NCBI RefSeq assembly: GCF_905475395.1
Contig: NC_058342.1
Coordinates: 26,012,640 to 26,076,639 of the forward strand
DNA length: 64,000 bases
Direction: 5' to 3'
DNA from: Chrysoperla carnea
Taxonomy: Eukaryota > Arthropoda > Insecta > Neuroptera > Chrysopidae
Each line of letters starts with the position of its first letter. Positions within the stretch are counted from its first letter, which is position 1. The notes beneath the pieces are model-generated. The model saw only the letters and a program-made list of their open reading frames with translations. It was not told where the DNA came from and ran no database searches. Positions 10,492-21,464 of this stretch are shown piece by piece. The translations under genes and the position numbers were made by a program.

Positions 10492-12023
10492 TCATTTAAT
10501 CTTTGGACGACTTGCTTCACTTTTACTTGAGATAACATTTTCATACTTGATTTTGCTGGAGTACCATAGAGCGAACGGGATCACCAATGATGGGAGTGTC
10601 ATAATGGCAAAAGTTAGCCAATCAACAACGTGTGATGAGAATTTTTTGTCGTAGTCTTTGAAGGCAACAATGGCACCTTCACCTGGTTCACTACTGACTG
10701 CGTATTGTTCCTGTAAAAAGAAAATATTCGATGAAATTCAAAATTATAATAGAAACTCGCTGTGCTCGCAAGGAGCCATCCCTATGACCCCTGCTGACCT
10801 TGGCTTCGCGTGGCAGAAAATAATATTCCATGAATGCCAAACTCGTATTTTTCTCACATGAATAAAAGTTAATGGAAAGCTTAAGATGTGTACGGCCCGT
10901 TTTTAGAGGATAGCGATTAATTTGAAGATTTTAGAAACCTTTTTAATTTGAAGTTATTAAGCGTCGATTGCAAAAAAACCGAACTCTCCGGCATTTATAA
11001 AAGAAATGGGTTAGTTTTGGGAATTTTTTCCCATTTTTGGAGGGTTGTGATGTGGGTAATGAAAATTCTCGAAGTACTCTGTTAATTTGACTTAAGTTCA
11101 GGTCGATTGATGAAAATTTCATCTTTCTAGCATGCATAGAACTGAAAAACGTAATTTTTGAAATTTTTGCCGATTTTCCGGGGGCCGAGATTTCGGCTCG
11201 ATTGGTGAAAATCCCATCTTTCTATCATGTATGGAATAAAAAAATTAATTTTTGAGGGTATTTTTCCGATTTTCCGGTGGTTGCAGTTAAAAAGTTTAAG
11301 TTTTCCATTTAGTTTATCTTTCCCGTAGGTTTCAAGCAATTCCGCATCGAATGTCAAAAATCACACTTTTCTAGCATCTAGAAGTGCGATAGAATTTGTA
11401 TAGATTCAGTCAGTCAGCTTCACTTGTGGATTTTTTCTTTACCAAATGCTTGCTGAGCGGAACTGTAAACACAGCATTAAACGCGTGTTATTGTGATGCT
11501 ATTGTGTTTTTAGAATCATAACAATGAATCACATTAAATGTATATACAAGCAAACAATATCATTTTTGAGTGATTGTGGGGAGCAGTGTGGAAAGTGTAT
11601 ACGCGAGAAGTATTCTACTTTGTGGAAAATATGACTAAAAAAAGCTAAACATACCTCAGTTGATTGTTCAAAACGTTTATATTTAACTTCAGCAGCCGTA
11701 AAATTGAAGTAACCATATTTGATTGGACGTAACACCACAGTATGTGACACATTACTTTGTGGTGGAATTCGATCAAATCTTGCATTCAATTTACCAGCAA
11801 CAGTTTCAAAAACTTCTGGATGGAAACCATGATCAGTGATTACAACATCTGTGGCAGCTGCGTTACCCACATTATACAACGTGTATTTTACAACTAAATC
11901 CATACTCTCAACCAAGTATTTGTTGAGGACATGTTTCGATACTAATAATTTTGCACCCGTCTCTTCTTCGTCGGCATGACATAAAGTTCCCAACAAGAGA
12001 ACTATACACAATTTTACAAACAT
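10492..12023 (-). CDS. Ssr2: Translocon-associated protein subunit beta (TRAP-beta / SSR2)
   Basis: TRAP-beta is a single-pass ER membrane protein of the TRAP complex, which sits beside the Sec61 channel and aids translocation. Coding exons are 12023-11655 and 10710-10492, joined in phase 0, giving 196 codons (195 aa); the family is usually 180-190. Residues 1-17 form a signal peptide ending LCHA before DEEE. The lumenal domain (about 18-150) has N-glycosylation sequons at Asn91 (NVS) and Asn107 (NFT) and the family phrase [11 protein letters not shown]. The transmembrane helix is about 151-173, in [21 protein letters not shown] short basic cytosolic tail ends [10 protein letters not shown] 3' splice site (T-rich, TAG) lies directly before the ATG, so the 5' UTR is probably on a separate exon near 13184. 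The 0.9-kb coding intron holds degenerate tandem repeats. Confidence 0.95.
10970..11390. repeat. Degenerate tandem repeat in Ssr2 intron
   Basis: Phrases like 'tcgattggtgaaaatcccat' and 'ctttctatcatgtatggaat' recur with spacings of roughly 95-145 bases (near 11100, 11195 and 11350). Each is followed by a run resembling 'attttccgattttccgg'. Two to three worn copies are present. Short ORFs here are not credible genes. Confidence 0.5.
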
Positions 12024-12071
12024 CTAAAAAAAAAAAAACAAAATTTTATTAGGAATTTTTAGTTTATTGCT

Positions 12072-12315
12072 TAGAGATAATATCATAGAGCTGAAAAGTC
12101 TCCGGCAAACGGTTTGATTGCAGTAGAGAGAGACAGATAAGATAGACGTGTATAGTTGTCTCCGTCTCTCTTATATGGTTGATTGTATTTACAAATATTA
12201 TTGGCTGCGAGGCAGAGAGGGAAGAACGTCTATAGTTACTGTCCCTTTCTTCGTGGTCAAGAATTCACTTATTGAGTTTCCTATGTCTCTAAAGCTCTTT
12301 GGTATTATCTCTATG
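12072..12315. mobile_element. Short MITE with ATAGAGCT terminal repeats, copy 1
   Basis: The ends are 'gataatatcatagagct' and 'agctctttggtattatct', which are imperfect inverted repeats. The interior matches the element at 46111-46314 in inverted orientation (shared 'aaacggttt', 'gagagagacagataagatag'). It lies in the presumed 5'-UTR intron of Ssr2. Confidence 0.65.
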
Positions 12316-13183
12316 GTTTATTCTTTTAACGTATTTAGTTTGGCCATTAAATTCAAGTTCTTAAAACCATAAAGTATGTCCGAGTAAAGACCAAAGCGTT
12401 ATAGTCTTCACCTCCCTTGCTCTCATCTAGCCCCTTTCCATAACACTCGAATTTTTTTACTATGAATTCTAACTATTTAGTCTTTGCTTTTAAAATAGAA
12501 TTTTTCCGACGAAGCGGATAACTGCCAGTATCTTCATAGCCTATGTTTTATTTAGATGTATGAGGTATATTATTGTAAAGTTTCATTCAAATCTATTTGG
12601 TAGTTTTTGTGTGAAAGCATAACAATTGATTGAAAATCTCTTTATTTTGACAAATTAAATCCGCATAGATTAACAATATTTTAATTTCATCAATTGTTCT
12701 AAAAAAAAAGTGAGTTTATGAACTACCTTAAAATGTATTCAGTGTACGAATTACCTTAAAGTGTATTTCAAATTTACTGGACCATTAAATGTTCCTGGTT
12801 TAAATAAAATATTTTGCCTTAAATTACCTCAATAATTACAAAAAAACTAGCAAATCGAAGTTAAAGGCGACAAACTTCTTGTTTTTGGCTAAAATAATCT
12901 AGCATATAAAGAGAAATCGATCATGCCCAAAAAAATTTTAATATGATTTTGAAAAATTCATTTTATCTATAAATTTCCCAAATAAAAATATAGGACCGGT
13001 ATTAATAGATGTGAACTTAAATATAATTTCGGTATTCGCATAAATTTCGATATTCCATAAAAATTTGAAAATATGTTAAATAAAATTATAATTTTCACGA
13101 AATAACCAAACAAAAATTTTTTTTTTAAATAAAAATATTGAATGAAAAACTAAATAAAATTCAATAAAAATTCGAATACTCAC

Positions 13184-13330
13184 TGTTAAATATTAGAAAT
13201 TAAACCAGATGTTAAAATTCACACAAACACACAACTCAAATAGATTTTTGATAAAGAGTCCACAATTTTGTATTTCATCCAAATCGAATGTGTTTTCTGT
13301 AATTATATTATTTATAAATTGCCAACAGTG
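13184..13330 (-). promoter_or_regulatory. Ssr2: Probable Ssr2 5' non-coding exon and promoter
   Basis: A strong donor (AACA then GTGAGT, read on the minus strand; junction at 13183/13184) is the best partner for the 3' splice site that abuts the Ssr2 ATG at 12023. The exon's start is not defined by sequence. No classical TATA box stands out. Confidence 0.4.
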
Positions 13331-13454
13331 ACGGTATCGTTGCCACGTTATGTGATCCCGTGGAACTTTTCATTCAATTGATAATACTCATGCGCATAAC
13401 ACTTGGCCGTTGTGGATACAACCCTTAAGAGTCAGGCCAATCAATTTCTGATGA

Positions 13455-13835
13455 ATTAAATTATTCGTTGTGTGCGTAGTGATTGTAGGGACAATAAAAT
13501 CGATGCCAGCGCTTCCAGTGAAAAATTTTGGCGTTAAAGGAGGCTGTTATGATTAGTTTGTAATTCTTTACATGTTAATGTTATAGAAAATGTCAAATTA
13601 AAATTATTGAAAAACACTAATTAATTAAACTTAATGCATTAAAAATTGTGAAAATAAGAAATCAAATTGCACAAATATTATTTTTCAAATGTAAATTATC
13701 ATAATATTATCATAATAAGTCATAAATGCAATCCATACAATTATATATACATCCATACAATTCTATAATTAAAGTAGTGTATCGTTACCATGGAAACTCC
13801 TCCAAGAAAACTCACACACGGTGCGAATACTAGAG
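13455..13835 (-). mobile_element. 'ttcgcaccgt' interspersed element, inverted copy
   Basis: It runs, inverted, from 'attattcgttgtg' via 'cttccagtgaaaaattttgg' and 'gcattaaaaattgtgaaaat' to 'tcgttaccatggaaactcct' and 'cggtgcgaat'. The copy at 39566-39945 is nearly full length in the opposite orientation. The element is non-coding and about 380 bp. It lies between the Ssr2 and BORCS8 promoters. Confidence 0.7.
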
Positions 13836-14562
13836 CACTATTTTAAATTTTCTTTTGCATGAAATTTTAGAATTATTTCCATAAATTCCTGCATCAAAAT
13901 TGCCTTTTTCTAATTCTTAAATTCATTTTTTTAACACAATCTAGTTTTCATGCATGATTTCATCTTTTTTTTGGAGCTTGGGGGAAATTTTTTGAGCACA
14001 GAACGTGTTTTCGAAGCATAAAATGGTAATTTGATACTAGTTATTGCTCTATTTCCTCTCAATTGAAGATAACAACAAATCTTTTTGGCAATTTAATCGG
14101 TTCAAAAGCGGTGCAAAGAAGTGGCGATGAAGTTGCATTAAGTAAAATTCCAAACTTAGTAGTAGGAATGTCAAACTTTGGGAGTGGACAGTAAGCCAAA
14201 AAAGAATCGATTCAAGATATTAAGATTTAATAAAAAAAATTATCATGTAAATTCTACTAAATTTAATCCAATATTTATGATAAATATTTCTACTTTACTA
14301 AAAACAGAAACTTCACTTTTATTATTTAAGTCTATTCAAGTAAATTTTTGGATATTTGTGATTTGAATGTTTTTTCGCGTTTTATACGAGAAAAGAAATC
14401 TTAAAAGTTTTTATTTTGATTTTCAGGGTGAAAAGTAAAAATAATAAATTTCTATCAATAAGTTTATAAACAATAGAAAATCTTATATGTCAAATTTTGG
14501 GAATATATGAATTTTATTGAATAATTTTGCAGAAATAGATTTTAATATTTAGATCAAAGAAA
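13836..14562. other. Upstream region of BORCS8
   Basis: AT-rich sequence with no recognised repeat or open frame. It should contain the BORCS8 promoter and 5' UTR, but no element can be assigned with support. Confidence 0.4.
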
Positions 14563-17500
14563 ATGGCAACTTGGCAAAGTGATCCTGAATTGGAAAACAA
14601 AGTGAAAAGAGGTAAATTTATTTTATTTAAATTCTAACCTCGAAATATAATTTATGATTCTTTATGAGCTAAATATTTTTAAAATTAACAATTTTTTGCT
14701 AATATTTAATACTTAGCCAATTTTACGAAAGAAATTTGTTTTAGTATTTTTATTGTAGCTAAGTTAAGCTAATTATCCTTGACACTTACTTATCAAAAAG
14801 ACCTTAGCAAATATTTGGAGTTTGAGGTTATTCGGACACTATTGTGTGTTTAGTGTGAGTATCACGTTAAGATAATTTGGAGTATATATTAAGCGTAACA
14901 GAAAAAGATCGTAGTTTTTTGAGCTTTTCTCCGATTTAATTAGCGTGAACGAAATCTTTTATTATTCACAGAACAGTGAATAACAATTTTAGCGCTTATT
15001 ATGAAATACATTAATAAATAAATTCGTGGATCACAGGGTGAACGTAAGGGCCAAAAACCAACAGACCCGTACTAACTCGACCCCATTAGTACATGATCAA
15101 AATGCATTAACAAATAAATTCGTGGATCACAGGGTGAACGTAAGGGCCAAAAACCCACAGACCCGTACTAACTCGACCCCATTAAGGCATGATCATAATG
15201 CATTAACAAATAAATTCGTGGATCACAGGGTGAGCGTAAAGGCCAAAAACTCACAGACCCGTACTACACGATAGTGTCCGAATATCGTTACCGAATATTT
15301 AAAAGCTTACAATTTTTGAAAATTTGAGCTCGTAGTTTTTAAATTTAAACAATTGAAATAATGTGATAAAAAATATTTTTTTTAGCAACTGAAAGAATTT
15401 CTGAAAACATGCATATTGTGGCAAATGAACCATCGTTAGCATTTTATCGTTTACAAGAACATGTCCGAAAAGCGTTAACACCAATGGTGGATCGTCGTGT
15501 TGAAGTCACAAAATTACAATATGAGCTTCAAGGAAGATGTTATGATGTCGAATATGCCGTTAGGTAATATTTAAAAAAATTAGTGTTCGAAAAGTTTAAT
15601 TTGCCTATTCAAAAATATAACCTACTTTCGGAGATTATTCCAAATTTGAAAGAAAATCTTATTTATGTTGTTCAATCGCAAAGTCAATCAAATATTTATA
15701 TCTTTAAATTGTTTAATGTAATTAGGACCCAAAAAAAAATAAAAATTCAGCTCATTTGACGATAAGATGATAATTTTCTGGGACATCTCCTGAATAGCTC
15801 CGAAATAAAAATATTTCGTACAGGGTTTTGGCGGTATCTCAAAAAATATCCGCCCAATCAATAAAAAAATCCGATTTTTGTACTTTTTGGAACAAAATTA
15901 CCCCAACTACCAGGTTTCATCAAATTTCAAATGAAAAGTTTTTTTTGTGATTTTCTCGATTTTTTCGAAGGGGTACTCCTTAAAATAAGTTTAAAAAATC
16001 GGCAAAATTATGTTGATTGCGATTTGGGTAAAAATTGTTTTCTAGAGTCATTTAAGCCTAAAAAAAAGAAAAATCGGGTCCCTTTGACGATTGTATGAAA
16101 AATTTCTAAAATATTCACTAAAAACGTATATGAAGGTTAACATTCCGGACCAATTTCTTCAGTTGATACCTCTGAAACTTGCCGTTAATTGAAAATTTAA
16201 CCAAAGTTTTGTGTCTTTGGATTATTTCGAGTAAGTAAGACCCAAAAAACATAAAAATAAGCCCATTTGACGATAAGATGAATATTTTCCGAGAGATCTC
16301 CTGAATAGCTCCGAAATAAAACTTCTCGTACAAGGTTTTCAGGAGTACTTTTTTAGCTTTATCTCTAAAACTACCCGTTCAATCAATAAATAAACCACAT
16401 TTCTGTACTTTTTGGGTTAAAACTACCTTATGTAATTTCATCAAATTTCGAATAAAAATTTGCTTTTGATTTTTTCAAAGGGGTACCGCTTAAGAAAATA
16501 GCAAAAAAACGGTAAAATTATTTTGTTTCCGATTTGGATAAAAATCGTTTTTTAGAGTCATTTTGAGTCTCAAAATGCAATAATCGGATCCCTTTGGCGA
16601 TTAGGCGAATAATTTCTGAGATATTGACTAAAATCGAGTATGGGGGTTGATATCCCGGACCAATTTTTTCTACCGATACCTCAAAAACTTACCGTTCAAT
16701 CTTAAAAACAACCAAATTTATCGAAATTATCTTATCTCCGATTTGGATAAAAATAGTTTTTTAGAGTCATTTTGACCCGAAACATGCAAAAATCGGGTCT
16801 CTATGATGAATGTGTAAATAATAATTTCTGAGATTCTGTTCATGGGTGTACAGAAGACAGGGGTGGTTAGAGGATCTGCCTCCCCCTCTGGTCTTGGATT
16901 TGTCATTGATTTAGTTGGCTAAATTCATGTGTTTATGCCAAAATACTATTGAATTTATGGAATTTTAAGGCCAAAATTATCTTATTTGCTCCTCTTAAAC
17001 CAAAAATTGGACCATGGGCAGGGTATATCCACGCATTGACCCAAATATGTGTAGTATTGTTAGAAATGAACAAATTGATTAGAAAGTGTGCTTTTACTAC
17101 TATCACCCACGCGCGCGCTTAAAAAGTTCGTCCAAGCTAATTCTAACGAAAAATGTATCTCTAAAACGGTGAGTTTTAGGAAAAAACGAGACAAAAAATG
17201 CTGAGAATAGCCCAAAATTTAAGATCTAATGACTGCTTTCTCAAATTTCATGAGTTTTCAGCAGAATTAGCTTGAGCGAACTTCAAAGCACACGCTCGCG
17301 TGAGCATAATAAAAGCACACTTTCTAACCAATATTCCTTTGTTCTACATACTCATACGAATATATTACGAATACGAATATCTCGAGCCGGGTTCTATATA
17401 AAGTCTCCATAGACTTGCAACTTTAAATGCTTCATTTCCTACAGTACAGTGTTATTTAAAAAAATAACTCGATTAGTTGTTAGTCCCTTATTTTATAATC

Positions 17501-17775
17501 GTTTCATCTTTTATAGTGCGCTGAAAGCAATGGACAATGCCGAATCAACATTGAAAAGTGTACAAGACATGTTAAAAAATGCAATATTCTTAAAACAACA
17601 ATTAAAATATGAAGAAGCACGGCGTAAAAAACCAGAAACAAATTCTGTATATAAACGTTTATCAGCACACATAACATTAGATTTACCTGAATTACCGGAA
17701 TTATCCGATGTTGTACGAGAAACAGCAAATCGTGTTGAGTCTATGATGTCAAATGCAAGACATAACAATACTTAA
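14563..17775 (+). CDS. BORCS8: BLOC-1-related complex subunit 8 (BORCS8 / MEF2BNB), 3 exons
   Basis: BORC is a lysosome-membrane complex that couples lysosomes to Arl8 and kinesin. Exons are 14563-14611, 15386-15563 and 17517-17775, with GT-AG junctions and matching phases, for 162 codons (161 aa). The diagnostic N-terminal block is ERISENMHIVANEPSLAFYR followed by LQEHVRKALT, which matches the vertebrate subunit closely. YDVEYAVSALKAMDNAEST and then VQDMLKNAIFLKQQ match its helical middle. The C-terminal ~60 residues, including HITLDLPELPELSDVVRE, extend beyond the ~119-aa vertebrate form. The start Met lies in a good context (AAAATGG). Intron 1 carries a MITE with an internal minisatellite. 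Intron 2 (1.95 kb) carries hairpin-satellite units and a second MITE. Confidence 0.93.
14830..15285. mobile_element. Non-autonomous DNA transposon with ~20-bp inverted ends and TA target duplication
   Basis: The left end reads TA then TTCGGACACTATTGTG; the right end reads ACGATAGTGTCCGAA then TA. The ends are inverted repeats with one or two mismatches, and the flanking TA dinucleotides fit a Tc1/mariner-type target. The body holds three in-phase 96-bp tandem repeats. A broken second copy lies at 5391-5470. No transposase is encoded. Confidence 0.75.
15018..15262 (+). repeat. 96-bp tandem repeat, about 2.6 copies
   Basis: 'aattcgtggatcacagggtg' begins at 15021, 15117 and 15213, an exact period of 96. 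Because 96 is divisible by three, one frame stays open through all copies (DHRVNVRAKN repeated). The copies differ at a few positions. It lies inside a MITE in an intron, so I do not treat the frame as a gene. Confidence 0.9.
15720..16845. repeat. Hairpin-monomer satellite family, about three degenerate units
   Basis: Repeated ordered blocks include 'gataagatgaatattttccg', 'gaatagctccgaaataaa', 'aaggggtaccgcttaag' and 'aaaaatcgggtccctttgac'. GGGGTA cores occur near 15969 and 16482. Arms left and right of each core are complementary in part. It is old and interrupted, and occupies BORCS8 intron 2. Confidence 0.7.
16850..17000 (+). repeat. Interspersed repeat fragment ('gatttagttggctaa' type)
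   Basis: 'tgatttagttggctaaattc' and the following 'tgtttatgccaaaatac' recur at 25870-26030, and related sequence lies inside the repeats at 36840-37330 and 44690-45185. It contains no coding potential. Confidence 0.5.
17078..17328. mobile_element. MITE with ~66-bp terminal inverted repeats
   Basis: The left arm 'attagaaagtgtgcttttac', 'acgcgcgc', 'aagttcg' and 'caagctaattct' is mirrored on the right as 'agaattagcttgagcgaact', 'cacgctcgcgtg' and 'aaaagcacactttctaa'. The interior is about 120 bp and non-coding. It lies in BORCS8 intron 2. Confidence 0.8.
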
Positions 17776-17925
17776 AAAGCGATCTTTCTCAAAAATCATG
17801 TTTGCTCAGCATTCTTTTCAAAGCCTTTCTTGTGATTTTAGGAAAAATATTTTATAAATTTATTGTATTTTGTTCATCAAATTGTGCTGTGACAATTAAT
17901 CTCAATGATTTTTTGGCTCAAAGAA

Positions 17926-17931
17926 AATAAA
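17926..17931 (+). terminator. BORCS8: Poly(A) signal candidate for BORCS8
   Basis: AATAAA about 150 bases after the stop codon, ahead of the tandem-repeat block that begins near 17965. Confidence 0.55.
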
Positions 17932-17964
17932 TTCTTAATTTTCTGCATACACAACTAGTAGTAA

Positions 17965-19030
17965 ATTTACAAGAAATTGGAAATGCTTCAAGCTAATGTA
18001 TGAGGATCGGTTCAATCCCATTACTGATTAAATCCTTAGATTTATCTTCGGTATGAATTCGTTTATGATTTATAGCAGCCCAACATCAGCAAATATAGAG
18101 TTTCACAAAAATAAAAAACAAGAAGAAGAAGATTTTGGAAATGCTTCTAGACAATGGATTAGAACCGGTTCGATCTCATTACTGATTAAATCCTTAGATT
18201 TCTCTTCTTTACGAATTCGTTTATGATCTATATATAACATCAGCAAATATAGAGTTTCACAAAAATAAAGAACAGAAGCAGAAGATGTTGGAAATGCTTC
18301 AAGGCAATGGATTAGATCCGATCCGATCTTATTACTGATTAAATCTTCAGGTTTATCTTCGGTATGAATTCGTTTATGATATATTGTAGTGCAACATCGG
18401 CAAACCAGCAAAAATCGACGTCAAAAAATAAAGAACTTTCCAAGAAGTTAAAAATGCTTCAAGGCAATGGATTAGAACCGGCTTGACTTCATTACTGATT
18501 AAATATTTAGGTTTATCTTCGATATGACTTCGTTTATCATCAAAAATAGGGATAATTAAAATAATGAACTTAGCAAGAAGTTGGAAATGCTTCGAGGCAA
18601 TAAAATTAGAATAATCGGTTCAATATCATTGCTGATTAAACCTTAAGATTAGTAGCCCAAAAGCAGCAAAAATAAAGGTAAAAAAATAATAAACTTAGCA
18701 AGGAGTTGGAAAACTTTCGAGGCAATGGATTATAACCGATTCAATCCCATTACTGATTAAACCTTTATGTTTATGTTTGGTATGAATTCATTTATGATTT
18801 ATTGTAGCGGAACAGGAGCAAAAATAACGGTAAAAAAAATAATGAACTTAGCAAGAAACTGAAAATGCTTCGAGGCAATGGATTAAAATCGATTCAATCC
18901 ATTTACTGATTAAATTTTAAGACTTATCTTCGGTATGAATTCATTTATGATTTATTGTAGTGCAACATCGGCAAACCAGCAAAAATCGACGTCAAAAAAT
19001 AAAGAACTTTTCACGAAGTTAAATACATCT
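17965..19030 (+). repeat. Degenerate ~125-160-bp tandem repeat, about seven copies
   Basis: 'gttggaaatgcttcaaggca' or close variants begin near 17977, 18133, 18284, 18445, 18578, 18704 and 18859. Each is followed by 'attactgattaaat', 'ttatcttcggtatgaattcg' and an A-rich end with 'aaaataaagaac'. Unit length varies by indels. The array directly follows the BORCS8 3' end. Confidence 0.85.
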
Positions 19031-19784
19031 CTCTCTAAAAGTTATTCTAACTGTACCTAAAAATTTTGGCTAATTTGATGAACAATTTTGATTGTTAAAA
19101 AAATGTGTTTGTGATATTAGTAAAATTTCTGTTAACCTTTTTGTTTGTATATTTTTGCTGTACATGTTAAAAAAATTTATTGGTTAATAAAAATATTCAC
19201 TCGTTTGAATTTATTACCTGAGATAATTAGTTTTTTTTTTTAATTCTCATCTCCGACGCAAAAGGAGGCTAAGTTTTCGAACGAAATGATACAAATTTCA
19301 GTGCGAGATTTTAAATCCAGAAATGACAATTTAGATAGTACAAATGTTCAAATGAGCTATTGAGGTTTCAAATTCGATGATTTTTCGCAGAGATACAGCT
19401 GTTTGAAATTTTGGTAAAATTGTAGACTTTTTTTGCCTATAATACTTTTGATAATCTAATTTATTATTTCACTAGCCTATTTTCTGTCACTTATTTCAAA
19501 TGTGCTAGCTAACAACGAAAACTATACCCAAGATCTAAGAATGTAATGCACCGATTTGGTTTTCAATATACAATTTCATACCTGTAATAAAATTGCCTAT
19601 ACACAATAAATAGAAAGTAAATTATATTTTGTATCATTTATGTATTATTTCTTTAGCCTGTTTTAAGGCACAGGTACCGTCCTGTAGAATTCCTCACGGG
19701 TCAGGTAGTATTCAGATATTGTATTAAATTTCGTCCTAATTTGGGAAAAAATTTCTAAGGGAGTCAAATCTAAAGGAGTAAGAA
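19031..19784. other. Intergenic, no gene seen
   Basis: AT-rich DNA without repeats recognised elsewhere in the window and without a credible open frame. Confidence 0.4.
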
Positions 19785-20285
19785 AATGATAATAAAACAA
19801 GTGAAAACAAACAATTGACTGAGTTAACTGTTGTAATACCATGTACAGACAGTGTTGATGACCCAATCGTTTGTTTTTTTACGTCATGTAAATAAAGATA
19901 GATATCCACTCTTAGGTAGCCACACACATGTAACTGATATTTGCACCTAATTTGCGTCCTCGCGGTTAAACAGTGATGTTTACGAAAAAATGTTTCATAC
20001 AAAAGTTGTTTATTTTTTTATAAGGAACATTTTTTACATTTAAACTTTTGTTCTATCTATAACGGTTTACAAAATGGGTCCTACGGATCCAAGACCCAAC
20101 TGACCTATGTTGCTTATTTATGAACTCAACCTTACTTTTTACGTCCTAAGCACGCTATAAAAATTTCAACTTGATATCTTTTTTTGTTTTTGAGTTACCG
20201 TGTTGACAGACGGACAGACAGACAACCGAAAACGGACTAAACTTAATATACCTTGTATATATTTCATATAAATGGTATAAAAAGT
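19785..20285 (+). repeat. ~590-bp interspersed repeat, near-complete copy 3
   Basis: It starts 'aaaacaagtgaaaacaaaca' and 'attgactgagttaactgt', passes 'gtcctcgcggttaaacagtg', 'aacggtttacaaaatgggtc', 'cgtgttgacagacggacaga' and 'aaaacggactaaacttaata', and ends with a 'tataccttgtatatatttca' hairpin and 'ggtataaaaa'. It lacks the 'gaacacctatacc' block seen in other copies. No open frame is shared between copies, so it is a non-coding element. Confidence 0.85.
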
Positions 20286-20940
20286 CGAATATACATTTTT
20301 GTTCTGGTTTGGAGTTAATGCACTGTTTACAATAAATTGGACCTAAAAAGAGGTTGATTATTGGCAAAAATTCAAATGTCGCGGTCAAATTTTTCAATTT
20401 TATTTTTTGTAAATCAATAAAAATAAACCAAATAAAAATGAACATTTTTGAATTTGAATAAATATTCAATCGCGTGTATTTTAGTACTTAGAACTTATAA
20501 TTAGTTAACTTAGGGCACAACAGTTAGGGTCACATGTTGTTTTATATGTACCTATATGTGAGAGTGGGGTCAATTACCTATATAGACCTAGTCCATTATG
20601 TAATATTTTATATAAACACTTATGTTATGTATACTAAGAGACAGCAAACCCGTTGAAAAAAAACTTCGGAAAAAAACATGATTATTTGACTATTGGATAA
20701 GCTGTTTACGAAATATCGCCTAAAAACTTGTTTTAAAAAGGTGTCATAGACGATGCGAAGGGGGGGAGGGGGCAAGTACGGGAAGCTGCTCTTCTCTAGA
20801 GATTCACAAAAATGGATCAAAGCACCAATTTGATTGAAAAAAGTAAAATTCTTCTGAATTCAAAATTTCAGTTATCGAATGGGTTATTATGAAACTAAAA
20901 TTAATGAAGGCACCTACAAATTTCCAACTCACCATCGTTT
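20286..20940. other. Intergenic, no gene seen
   Basis: AT-rich sequence with a short GC-richer purine run at 20755-20775. Nothing is assignable. Confidence 0.35.
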
Positions 20941-20944
20941 ATAG

Positions 20945-21205
20945 TTACTTAGGCTTTTATTGTACTAAAAAGTAGAAAATAATTTTATCTATGAGTCACT
21001 CATACCCGACTATTTGTAACACAGCTTGAGGCGCTTAATATCAAGAATGAATCGAAAATAATTAAGCATGTGGAGTAGATGAGGCGTTCTGAATCATTTT
21101 TGATATTTTAAATTGAGCGCCTCGAGCTTTTACGAATAGTCGGGTATGAGTGACTCATAGATAAAATTATTTTTTACTTTTTAGTACATATAAAAGCTTG
21201 TCCCT
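20945..21205. mobile_element. Palindromic MITE, copy 1
   Basis: The left arm contains 'tactaaaaagtagaaaataa', 'gagtcactcatacccgacta' and 'agcttgaggcgct'; the right arm carries the same blocks inverted ('agcgcctcgagctttta', 'tagtcgggtatgagtgactc', 'actttttagtac'). Arms are about 110 bp around a ~50-bp loop. A second copy lies at 32277-32583. Confidence 0.85.
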
Positions 21206-21464
21206 AATCATCATGCAAATTAATAAGCAGATCTTTAAGTTTTAAGTTATTTTGGAACATGGAATTTCACACATGGGATATTCAACACAATTGTATATAC
21301 ATATGGGTTCATATATCAATTAGATGTAAACTTTTCGAGTAGTGCTTTTACATGGAAATTGAATATACACTGTTTGAATATACAAGATTTTGGGATTATT
21401 ATTTCAAAATAGATTTTCATTAAATTATTTGCAATATATTAAACCGCATTATCCACTTTGATTT

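Noticed and set aside
15026-15274. 82-codon open frame with repeated DHRVNVRAKN units
   Set aside because: It is inside a MITE in an intron, with no splice or promoter support. The open frame follows from a 96-bp period.
17504-17768. Two minus-strand open frames of 74-85 codons
   Set aside because: They are antisense shadows of BORCS8 exon 3.
17965-19030. CRISPR-like regularly spaced repeats
   Set aside because: Units are 125-160 bp, diverged throughout with no short fixed repeat and unique spacers, in a eukaryotic genome.
20155-20469. 104-codon minus-strand open frame
   Set aside because: It overlaps a copy of the ~590-bp repeat; other copies have stops in the same frame.
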